This document shows positions 13,601 to 25,600 of a stretch of 64,000 nucleotides of DNA, one piece after another. The notes beneath the pieces were generated by a model. It saw only the letters and a list, made by a program, of their open reading frames with translations, had not been told where the DNA came from and searched no databases. Both the position numbers and the translations under genes were made by a program. Every line of letters begins with the position of its first letter. The stretch's first letter is position 1. The DNA comes from Alitta virens (lineage: Eukaryota > Annelida > Polychaeta > Phyllodocida > Nereididae), in contig OW028574.1 of assembly GCA_932294295.1 (NCBI GenBank), forward strand, positions 10,488,215 to 10,552,214. The letters are read 5' to 3'.

Positions 13601-16600
13601 GTCATCATACCAATCCTAACATGATTGACCCTTTGGAGGTTAACACATCATTAATGTCAACCTGCTAATACTACTACTGAGATGAATCACTGAAGGGTTG
13701 TAGACAAAGGAGATATGGTTATTGTTCTCTTGGTGATGCTCTGTAAAAAGTTCAATCAGCATCGAGCTGGATGTCGATTGCATGAGACATCCCATTGGAC
13801 ATGACTTGTACTCAGTGTCTATGCTAAAGCAATAAAAGGTCCAATCTATGCATAAATGCAAGACTTATCATCTCACCACTGCATCTGTCTCTCTGTCAGC
13901 TAGTCATACAAGCATGCTAAGCTTGACACCTGTTATGTAGCATTAAGACATGAGACATTGTACTTTTTGAAAATTATTGGTGCTGTTGTATCCCCATTTT
14001 CTTTGTGATACTTTTTGTTCATCATCGCACTAATCTCACCTGAACTGACGGTCACAAAACAACTTTATATAACTTTAAATTGGGTTCTGAAGCACATAAC
14101 TATGCGTCATACCCTTGATTATTGCTAAGTATTGCAGTAATAGTAGATTCTGTATGATTTTCACTGTACCATAGGTTGCAAGAACAGAGTTTGTTGCAAT
14201 ATTCCTGTCGCACACCTAACCATGGGTTCATTGCTTTCTACAAAATATTCAGGAAGGTAGCAAATGACATTGGCGATATCCTTGAGGGTATGCAAGATTT
14301 CAGACTGAGCAGCAATCCTGGTGGGGAAGTAAAGGATTTCATCATAAAATCAGTTAACTGCAATATTTCAAAACGGATAATTTGTGCTTAATAATGCAAA
14401 ATAGAATATGATTCAGCAATTTAAACTTACTTCTGGGTTGGCTGCTGTATTGACATTAACAGCCCAGCATCTTAGTTTTAATCCTGAGCAAAATCCTGCA
14501 GTCTGATGGTATCATATTCCAAAACAAAGTACCAAAGGCAAAAATGATTACACCACCTCTCAGAGCTAAATGCACACAAGTGCCTGATAAAGACAGAAAG
14601 CAATGGTGCATAGACCAGGGCATAGAAGAGAATAATATGATTCATGTACCTTCCTGAGTTGGACCTCCAGGTTGAGAGGGCTGGGCAGGCTGAGCTGGCT
14701 GGGCTGGTTGAGCAGGTTGTGCTGGTTGAGCAGGCTGAGCCGGTTGGGCAGGTTGTGCTGGTTGAGCAGGTTGTGCAGGCTGAGCTGGTTGAGCAGGTTG
14801 TGCGGGCTGAGCAGGTTGTGCAGGCTGTGCAGGCTGAGCTGGTTGGGCAGGTTGTGCTGGCTGAGCAGGTTGTGCTGGTTGAGCAGGTTGTGCGGGCTGA
14901 GCAGGTTGTGCTGGTTGGGCAGGCTGAGCTGGTTGAGCAGGTTGACCTGGTTGTGCTGGTTGAGCTGGCTGTGCTGGCTGAGCTGGTTGAGCTGGTTGGG
15001 CAGGCTGTGCTGGCTGAGCTGGTTGAGCTGGCTGTGCTGGCTGAGCTGGTTGGGCAGGCTGGGCTGGTTGTGCAGGTTGAGCAGGCTGGGCAGGCTGAGA
15101 TGGTTGAGCAGGTTGTGTGGGCTGAGCTGGTTGTGCTGGTTGAGCTGGCTGTGCTGGCTGAGCTGGTTGTGCCGGTTGAGCAGGCTGAGCTGGTTGAGGA
15201 GGTTGTGCAGGCTGAGCAGGTTGTGCTGGTTGGGCAGGTTGACCTGGTTGTGCTGGTTGAGCTGGCTGTGCTGGCTGAGCTGGTTGAGCTGGCTGTGCTG
15301 GCTGAGCTGGTTGAGCTGGCTGTGCTGGCTGAGCTGGTTGGGCAGGCTGAGCTGGTTGGGCAGGCTGAGCAGGTTGTGCTGGTTGAGGAGGTTGTGCAGG
15401 CTGAGCAGGTTGTGCTGGTTGAGGAGGTTGTGCAGGCTGAGCAGGTTGTGCTGGTTGAGCAGGCTGAGCTGGTTGGGCAGGCTGAGCTGGTTGAGCTGGT
15501 TGGGCAGGTTGGGCTGGTTGTGCAGGTTGTGCTGGCTGAGCTGGTTGAGCAGGTTGAGCTGGTTGTGCTGGTTGAGAAGTTTGAGCTGGTTGAGGAGGCT
15601 GAGCTGGTTGAGCAGGCTGAGCTGGCTGAGCAGGTTGAGCAGGCTGAGCTGGCTGAGCTGGTTGTGCAGGTTGAGCTGGCTGTGCTGGCTGAGCTGGTTG
15701 GGCAGGCTGAGCTGGTTGTGCTGGTTGAGCTGGTTGGGCAGGCTGAGGTGGTTGGGCAGGCTGGGCTGGTTGTGCAGGTTGAGCAGGCTGGGCAGGCTGA
15801 GATGGTTGAGCAGGTTGTGCAGGCTGAGCAGGTTGTGCTGGTTGAGCAGGTTGTGCTGGTTGAGCAGGCTGAGCTGGTTGGGCAGGCTGAGCTGGTTGAG
15901 CTGGTTGGGCAGGTTGGGCTGGTTGTGCAGGTTGTGCTGGCTGAGCTGGTTGAGCAGGTTGAGCTGGTTGTGCTGGTTGAGAAGGTTGAGCTGGTTGAGG
16001 AGGCTGAGCTGGTTGAGCAGGCTGAGCTGGCTGAGCAGGTTGAGCAGGCTGAGCTGGCTGAGCTGGTTGTGCAGGTTGAGCTGGCTGTGCTGGCTGAGCT
16101 GGTTGGGCAGGCTGAGCTGGTTGTGCTGGTTGAGCTGGTTGGGCAGGCTGAGGTGGTTGGGCAGGCTGGGCTGGTTGTGCAGGTTGAGCAGGCTGGGCAG
16201 GCTGAGATGGTTGAGCAGGTTGTGCAGGCTGAGCAGGTTGTGCTGGTTGAGCAGGCTGAGCTGGTTGGGCAGGTTGAGCAGGTTGTGCTGGCTGAGCTGG
16301 TTGTGCCGGTTGAGCAGGCTGAGCTGGTTGAGCATTTTGAGGTGGCTGAGCTGGCTGTGCTGGCTGAGCTGGTTGTGCAGGTTGAGCTGGCTGTGCTGGC
16401 TGAGCTGGTTGTGCTGGCTGAGCTGGTTGTGCGGGTTGAGCAGGTCCAGCAGGTCGTGGAGTTGTTGGTCTTGTTGGCTCTTTAAAAAAGAATGCATTAT
16501 CATTAGTAAAAATAAAGGTTACCTAGTGCATCAAAGTATGATTATGAATTATTGATTTGTTTGTTTTAAATAACCTCAGATGATTAATAAGCACAAAAGT

Positions 16601-19600
16601 TACATATGAGACATGTACATATCTTCATGTCTCAGAGTGAAGAAATTTTGATGTAAAGAAGACCTTTAAAATGTTCCATAAAAGATTGCTATGAAAGTAT
16701 AAGCAAAGTACTAACCTACACATCCTTTGATGAGTACATCAATCTCGTCTGGTTCTGAACAGTACTGACAGGACATTGTTATCACAACCTGAACAACGTT
16801 ATCTGAAAAAGAAATGAAACTATGTGAAACTATATCATATAATATACAAAATTTCAATCAAAACGTACTGAATAATTTTTTCAGGCATACCAGCAACAGC
16901 AATGCTTCTTGTTTCAGGTTGATAGAAAACATAGTTGTTCTCAAGCTGCAATGAAAGGTATAAGTAGAAATGTGAAATGTGCTTATTGCAATGTTTCAGT
17001 GTTAGGCACAATTAAACCGAGTCTCTGACCTGAACGCTGTTGCCATAAACATAGTATCTAACATTGACTGTCAGTGGACGGCCATCATTGCAGATTTCAC
17101 GGACCCTCAAGAAGAATGCTGTGATTCTGATGCGTCGAGATGACATTAGAGTAAACTGGCTCTTGTTTGATGGCAAACTTATACGAGTAAATTCATCTGA
17201 TGTTGAAGTGGCTGTCACATATCCTTCTCTTGGCTGTAGCATTCCACTTTGACTTTCAATCATCGGCTCATTGCAGTCTGCAAAATATATTAGGATTCAC
17301 ACCCATAAATAAGAACCGATTTAAAGCTAGTGTTGAGTACCAGTTGGGGTAACTGTCTTCAGCAAGATATAGCTAGATATTGCTTGTAGTAGATATAGTT
17401 GGACATTATTTATATGGGAAGTACTGCATCTTGTGACTTGGAAATTGATAACCAGTCACAGATCATACATCTAGCACACAGAGTTTGAAAACATAAGAAA
17501 AACTATAAGCACTCCTTTAGCTCAGCTGCAAAGTCCTCCTTTCTTAACATTTGTTGATGCACTATTATTAGATATTTTACAGACTTTGCTACAAGTTTTT
17601 TCACCTAATTATGCAGCAAGTTTTTCATTAGATATCGATTGTTTTCTTGCCAAAAAATATGACAAATTTTAATTAAGACTCATTTGTGAACTTTCATAAA
17701 CTCACCTTCAGTCCCTGGACCACCTCTAGCAGTTGTAGCAGTTGTGGCTGTTGTTGCAGTTGTTGCTGTAGTTGCAGTTGTGGCTGTTGTTGCTGTTGTT
17801 GCTGTGGTTGCAGTTGTTGCTGTGGTGGCAGTTGTTGCTGTTGTTGCTGTTGTTGCTGTTGTTGCTGTTGTTGCTGTTGTTCCAGATGTTGCTGTGGTGG
17901 CAGTTGTAGCTGTGGTAGCAGTTGTAGCAGTTGTAGGAGTTGTGGCTGTTGTACCAGTTGTTGCTGTGGTAGCAGTTGTTGCTGTTGTGGCAGTTGTTGC
18001 TGTGGTTGCAGTTGTGGCCGTTGTTGCTGTTGTGCCAGTGGTAGCTGTTGTAGCAGTTGTTGCTGTGGTGGCAGTTGTTGCTGTTGTGGCAGTTGTGGCT
18101 GTTGTTGCTGTTGTGCCTGTGGTAGCTGTTGTAGCAGTTGTGGCTGTTGTTCCAGTTGTGGCTGTGGTGCCAGATGTTGCTGTGGTGGCAGTTGTAGCTG
18201 TGGTGGCAGTTGTTGCTGTTGTGCCAGTGGTAGCTGTTGTAGCAGTTGTAGCAGTTGTGGCTGTTGTTCCAGTTGTTGCTGTGGTGGCAGTTGTTGCCGT
18301 TGTGGCAGTTGTTGCTGTTGTGCCAGTGGTAGCTGTTGTAGCAGTTGTGGCTGTTGTGGCTGTTGTTCCAGATGTTGCTGTTGTGGCAGTTGTTGCTGTT
18401 GTTGCTGTTGTGCCAGTGGTAGCTGTTGTTGCTGTGGTTCCAGTTGTTGCAGTGGTAGCAGTTGTTGCTGTGGTAGCAGTTGTTGCTGTTGTGCCAGTGG
18501 TAGCTGTTGTAGCAGTTGTAGCAGTTGTGGCCGTTGTTCCAGTTGTTGCTGTGGTTCCAGTTGTTGCAGTGGTAGGAGTTGTTGCTGTGGTAGCTGTTGT
18601 GGCTGTTGTGGCTGTTGTTCCAGATGTTGCTGTTGTGGCAGTTGTGGCTGTTGTTGCTGTTGTTGCTGTGGTAGCTGTTGTAGCTGTTGTTGCAGTTGTT
18701 GCTGTTGTTGCAGTTGTTGCCGTTGTGGCTGTTGTTCCAGTAGTTGCTGTAGTTCCAGATGTTGCTGTGGTAGCAGTTGTTGCTGTTGTGGCAGTTGTTG
18801 CAGATGTAGCTGTTGTAGCTGTTGATGGTGTGCTGACTGTTGATATAGGTGTTGTAGGTCTTCCTTTAAATGGACATGTTAAAATTCTTATTTAATTTAA
18901 CATGGTTAAGCATGTTTTTAGAATGCATTTCAAAGCAAGTAAACTTTATATATAAGAACTTAATTTGCTCCTTTGCTTGTAAAAAAAAACTCACTTTCAA
19001 GGCATCCTCTGATAAGAACACAGACTTTTTCCGGTGGTGAACAATATTCACATGTCAGGACAATTCTAATTCTGTCAATAATACCTGTCAACAAAAGATG
19101 GTTTTAGGCAATGCACTGAACACGAAAATTTGACAGGAAAATGTGAGAGTAATGTTTGTATGTTTTGTGTTCACAGCTATCCGGTATATGGTACATGTTT
19201 ACTGCCTACTAAAATTTACAATTACACACTTCGCAGGCCAATCCAGTATTAAGCCTATTCCTACATGAACAATTCAATGAATTCATATATAGCATATCTT
19301 ACCCTCAATGGAAACTCTTTGTGTTCCAGGTGCACTGAATGTCACTGATTCATGTTGCTGAGGAAATGAAAGAAAAAATAGACAATTGTCAAAAGAAACG
19401 ATAAATATAAAGCAAGTATAACAGGTTTGTTTTTCTTTCAAATTCTACTAATTAAAAAAATCCAAAGAAAATGAATAATTGCATGTTCTCACCAGAACAT
19501 CACTAGTTGACAAGTAGTAGACAACCTTTGCGGTCAGTGGCTGGCCATCTTGACAGATATCAGTGACTCTCAAAAGGAATTCTGTGATTCTGATTGGTCT

Positions 19601-22600
19601 GGCTGATGACAATACAACTTGTCTTTGATTTGACAAATATATACAAGTGTATCCATCATCATTGGTAGAGGCAGACACTGCCTCATCAGGTGTGAGCTCA
19701 CCAGATGACCCGTCAATCATTGGCTCCTGGCAGTCTAGGCAGATGGGAAAATATTCACAGTTAGCCAAAATCAATTATCTGAGACAAGCAAATATAACTT
19801 TAAAAATCATGAGGCAGCCTTGAGGGGTTTACTGTATATCAGTATTAGATAGTGTGGTCCAGATGATTGTACAATTACAAAGCTCTGGTTTTGTTGCATA
19901 AAAATATGGGGCATCTTCCTCAAGCAAGCATTCCACTGCACGGCTCCCACCACCCAGCGCAGCTGTGTGGAGGAGGCCTGGCTTTGGGAATACGCTTCCA
20001 ACATCAATTGTTCACTCTAAGAAAAAAATAGTTGTCAAAATGACCAGAAGGTAGTTACCTATGGCACCAAATTGTTAATGGGTGACCATATTAAATACCT
20101 TAGAGTGCAATTTTGACCACTCTTTGTTTAGAGGGAGATCCTGTCAAATAACTGTTCACAAACGATGATTGCTGTCTGAAATTGGGCGTTTTCAAGCAAA
20201 AAAATAAAAGTTTATGATAAAAGACAGAAACACACCTTCAACACATCCCTTTAGACGTATCTCAACCTTCGATGGTGCACATCCGCCCTGGCACTGAAGT
20301 CTGATCGCAAAGCTCATAACAGATCCAAAGTCTCCAGGAAGTTGAACATCATTCGTTCCAGCACCAGTGAAGTAGACGTGTGTCTAAAAAGACATGAAAT
20401 GTTAGATACAACATTGCATTTCAACTATGGTGATGTTTCTAATGTCTCAACTTAAGCAATGATTTGTTATAATGGGCGGTGTAACATTTGTGAAAGTAAA
20501 TATTGTTTTTTGTGGTTCAGAATTGATTGACAATTCTGAAGAAAATTCTTCATTAACAGAAAAATTTTAATTTAAAATAGGTGCCTCATATAGCAGTTAC
20601 TCAGATAACATAGTGGTTATATCATACTTGATTTTACCATGTTGGCACTGAGTTTCAGCCCAATATTTTCACTATCAGTTTGCAATATAAATAATATAAT
20701 GTCCTATAATTCCGGTATAATTGTTTGTTTTTTTCATTTTATCTTGCATGTAAACTTATATTAACCAGCTAATATAATGCTTATAAGTTATCATGATTTG
20801 TACATTCTGTGAGAAAGCAAATCTATAGATCCCCCAAAGATGTTCTTCTTAGCCGTAAGTCTCATTGTGATTCTACAGAAGATTCAAACATTCCTCTTAA
20901 AAATTCTTAAGTTGATTTAATCAAGATAGAAATTTCCTTAAAAAAAAAGTACCTGCTTGTAGCTACCAAATGCATTAAAGTAGCTAATTGAAACTGCCAA
21001 AGGTCCACCATCAGAGCAAATATCACAGACTCTGACTTTGAATTCTGTAATCTCTGCAGGCTGGTCACCCAAGAGAAGAACCATGAACATATTAGGGAAG
21101 ATGATTGGCCTGAAGCCATCTTCTGTTCCTGCGCCAACTTCATTGCTGTTCCTTGACTTGAAGACACTGGTCACCAAAGGCTCAGCACAATCTGAAGTAT
21201 GACAAAATTACCATTTCCATCATCACTGCTGTTATATCAAAAGTAAAAGTCTATCACATTCTTGTTAGTTTAAAATTAAAATGGAATAAACATAATTAAA
21301 TTTACCTTCTGGTGGGAGGAAAGTGCATAGTGGTTGTGGTGTTGTTGCTGAAACAAAAAATTAAATAATTGTTTTTTTAAACCAATGATCTTTAGCGACA
21401 GCTCATGGTGCTTATAGATTAATAAATGACCAGTTTAAATTTGTATGGACTTTCTTAGCATGTTCTTAGTATGTTGGGACTGTCATTGAATGATAATAAT
21501 TACTAGATGCACTGCTTGACACAATAATCTATGATAATAACAGGACATGATTGATCACTTTAACTTCTATACCCTCTGGTTGTTTTCCTTCTCTATGAAG
21601 TATATATGTGTCAACAATGAGCACTTAAACCTCATTACATCTGCCTATGGTAGCTGGTCATATGAGATCAATTACATTGGGTTGACAAAACGCAATTCTA
21701 GATTACAATTCTATCAGATTTCAAAAGGGTGAATTGGCTGACCATGGTCAATCAAGTTCATTTTATTTAACCCTTCTGTTACAAAGCCATCCATACAAAG
21801 AAAAAAAATAAACCAATCAAATATTTTAAAAAATACAGAAGTAGTCAAAGTGGCAATGGCCAAGTTGTTGCCATCGCCTCTTATTACACTTCTGGTATTT
21901 CCCCATGTGGTTACACTTTGAATTTATTAACACATTGAAACACCAAGAGCAAGTGAAACTCTCATGACAAATAATAATAAAAATGTATAGACAATACAAG
22001 GAAAAAATCGCACATACATTCAATGCATCCCAAGAGGAGGACTGCAAATTGGTTAGGAGGTGTGCAGGATGCACATTGCAACGTGATCGTAATCTGGGTA
22101 ACACTCTCAGAAGCTGAAATGAATAAATGCACAAGTTTGTTTTTGTCTTTCCAAACCAAAATACAATATGGATTTGTAATCAAGAATTTATGGTATTATT
22201 AAAGGGTTATGAGTCGCCCCTAAATATATCAAAATACAACTTGCAAAAGTCAATGGTGTGTTACTCACATGGCAGTGGTACAGCAAGTACTCCAGGTGCA
22301 TTGAAAACCACTGAATGTGAGAGCTAAAAATCAAGGAAATCATTTAGTCAACATAAAAAACATTTTTAAAATGGACATGAAACTGTAGAATAATTGACAA
22401 AACACATACGGGTCCACTGTGCCATTCTTCATTGAAGTACTGGACAGAGACGGTCAATGCTCCTCCATCACCACAAATATCATCAACCCTCAAAAGGAAC
22501 TCAGTTATGCTAGATGCACTGCTTGACACAAACACAATGTAGTCCACGTTGTCAGGCAGAGTCACAGTGTTGAAATTATCAGCATTGGCCTGGCAGTCAT

Positions 22601-25600
22601 CGCCAGCTTCTTCAGGGACAAAGGTTCCAGAAGTGCCATCGATCAACACATCCCTGCAGTCTGGCAATGGAAAAATACACTTTCAGGTGATATGCATGGT
22701 ATGGTGCTAACACAGACAGTTTTAAGAAACAGGATGGAATGGAAACATACCTGGTACACATTCATAAACACAGATGTCCTTCACAGAAATTGAACACCCT
22801 GAAACCACTGAGAAGAAAGTTATGATGGATTTGACCTCTTGCTGTTGGGCAGCACCAGGAATGATGAAGGAGAGTTTTTCATAACTGTCATCACTTGAAG
22901 CAGCTGCTTGATTGGGAGAAGACATAGTACCATCACTGTTCATGTATCGGAACATGACGGTGGTGTGTCCCTTCACCTTGAAAGTAACTCTCATATCAGA
23001 CTGGCGGGGTCCAGGTGTTGGGGTCAAAGCAATTGTTGTTGGTCCAGAGATGTTAAGGTCACTTGTTGAATCACAGTAGACACAGCTGTCCAGAGTAGAT
23101 GTTACTCCACCAGAACTCATAACACCCATTATTCCTATCTCACCAGCATTGGGCTCAGCTGACAAATAGACACCAGTGGCTCCATCTGGACACTCAAATT
23201 GAGCACCTGACAACATTAAAACAGAAATGAAATTAACATGCCAGATACCTGTATAGTGTAGAATTCAATGACTATCGAAAAAAATACTCAAGAAACCTTA
23301 CATGGAGCTGTAGTTGTTGTTTGTGGAGCTTCACTGCATGTTGTGGTTGTGTGACAAGGGGTGGTGGTTGTTGAACAGGTTGTTGCTGTTGTTAAAAAGA
23401 AACCAAACCATTCCACTTCATAGTAAACACCAATGATATTTGTTTTTATGAATCATTTTCTCTTTAATTATGTGTCACAATGCATAAACCAAATGCAATT
23501 ATATTGAAGTATATTTAAGATACATACTGCAGCCAATTTCATCAATTCCAGATGGACAATCAATCTGGTCATCACAAATCATTTCAGGCTTGATGCAGAT
23601 GTAACCAGATGTTGTGTTGCACACAAGTTCATCATCAGCACAGCCACAATCAGCCTCAGAGCAATCCCATTCTCCATTCTTGCATACACTGAATGAATGA
23701 TAAAAGAAAATATATAGACACAACAATATTTAATTATTCATAATGAAATAACATATGACAACTGGATCCAAGACTGACCAGTGTTTGCAGTCATAATCCA
23801 GGTCACAACCAGGCTCATAGAAGACTTCTCCATGTTTGCAAGGACATTCCTCAATGTCCAAACATTCATCATCTGAAAGACAATTTAAAATTAGGGCTAT
23901 AATATAATTAGAGGAATTTTGCAAAACGTTATTCCAACACAGCAGATTATAGCAATTATCTTCTCAATATGATCAATCAAATCTTGTAATATCATTAAAA
24001 GGGATGTGATGTTCTTACTGTGCAAGTATGTTCCTGGTGGACAGAAACATCCTTCAACACAATAGTCAGTCTGACAGCATGACTCTGGTTCAAGTCCAAT
24101 TCCCTCACAAGTTGGTTCACAGACTGGTCCACAAGGCTGATAGCTCATACCAAATGGACACATAATAGCTGAAAAAAAAGTAGAGTATTAGATTTTTGTC
24201 TAAACAAAAGAAAAACCCCTCAATTCTTTGCAATTTTCCAATGAGGAAAACTTACGACAAAGGTCATTGCTTCTCCATGGCACGGGGCAGCCAAGTTGGG
24301 CACACGTTGTAGCCATGTTGGAAATAGCAGTGCAGACACACTCACAGTCACCGCCAAGGTCACATCTGAAGAATACATCAGAGTGACACTATGTTATGCA
24401 GGGACAAGGTAAATTTGAAAAAAACATTCTGTAACCATGAGATGGTGAGACAATTGCCATAACATCATGCACATTGATTCAAATTGTGTTTAGTTCTGTT
24501 TATGGATTTTGAAAACATACCCGCAACCATCATAGATACAGTCTTGGTAGTAGAGCACTTCATCTCCACCCAGTCTCTGGCGACATTCAGCAAACAGTGG
24601 ACCTTCGAGCAAAACTCTACATGTTGATTCAGCCCATGGTCTTCTAACTCCATCCTGCATTCACACCAATAATTAGAATTTGGGGTTTTACATGTCTATC
24701 TGCACAGTGCATACTATATCACTAAATATCTATACACTTACATGAGCATCACATGGGTCGTAATTATATAGACTGCCATCAATACAGGCACAGCTTGTGT
24801 CAGTTCTCCAAGAGTCACCAAAACGTGAAGGGTCATTGACACCATCTCTACCAATCATGTCATCACTTGTTGCTCCATTCCAGTTGCCACACAAACCTCG
24901 TACTTTGTTAACATACTTCGAGTTCAAGTAGAGGTATACAAGTGTACCTGGAAATGAATAATGGGTAAATTCATTTTTGCACAACATATAAAATGCTGAG
25001 GTACTAAACACAGCATGAAAATATTTTTTGAAACGGCACTGTACCTCTATTCCACAGCAGAGTCAGACCCATATCAAAGTACACACGCACAAAACTGCCA
25101 ATGTTCTCCACTCGCATTCCAGGTTGAGAGAACAAAGTACATTCATCTAAGTTGACATCATGGTCATTTACTACCACATCTGTCAAGAGCATTAAAGAGA
25201 CATTGTTGCATTTCAACCACATTTTTAAACAATAAAAAATCACTCAGGCAAATAATGACCAGCCAACTTAACTGACCTTGTCCTTGCATAAGATAGACAT
25301 TATAACCAGGGACGATTATGCGGATAGCTTTGGTGCATGTCATTCCAGATGTACCACATGGAACATTTGTAACAAGCACTCGGAATGAAGCATCTGTTGC
25401 TTCTGAGAAGACGTACGTGCAGGCACCCATGAAGGAGAAGTGTGTTCCATCAAATGACCTGTAATGAGGGTCACCAGATGTCCAGCAGACTCCTGTAAAT
25501 TATGCACACATTTAGAGTTTAAAAAATATCATCATAGAATATGAGTAGTCACATTTGAAAAATGAGTATTCAGAAATTTTACCTGGGCAATCCAGCTCCC

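Larger units (their letters stand above)
7899..14649 (-). repeat. Tandem duplication of about 4.5 kb inside the giant gene
   Basis: The stretch 7899-10552 and the stretch 12449-14649 are near-identical, with corresponding bases about 4548 apart (for example 8283 and 12831, 9092 and 13640). Each contains one complete discoidin-like module with its introns plus about 2 kb of intron up to the next PAQ exon. Differences are scattered substitutions and two indels: about 398 bp at 9715-10112 and about 58 bp near 10465-10530, both present only in the left copy. The repeat unit is therefore one PAQ exon plus one module. Confidence 0.9.

Noticed and set aside
2383..16479. CRISPR-like array
   Set aside because: Direct repeats of 9 bp without spacers, in a spliced animal gene, are not CRISPR.
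14566..16555. Minus NQLSL frame and plus frames over PAQ copy 1
   Set aside because: They are repeat shadows. The exon borders fit only the PAQ frame.
17686..18895. Plus-strand Cys-rich (379 aa) and VAVV (383 aa) frames
   Set aside because: They are the antisense of the Thr/Ala-rich exon. A poly-Cys or poly-Val protein here has no supporting signal.
19807..20007. Minus-strand 66-codon frame as an extra exon between modules 2 and 3
   Set aside because: Modules 2 and 3 already join in phase, and the frame lacks paired splice sites and module similarity.
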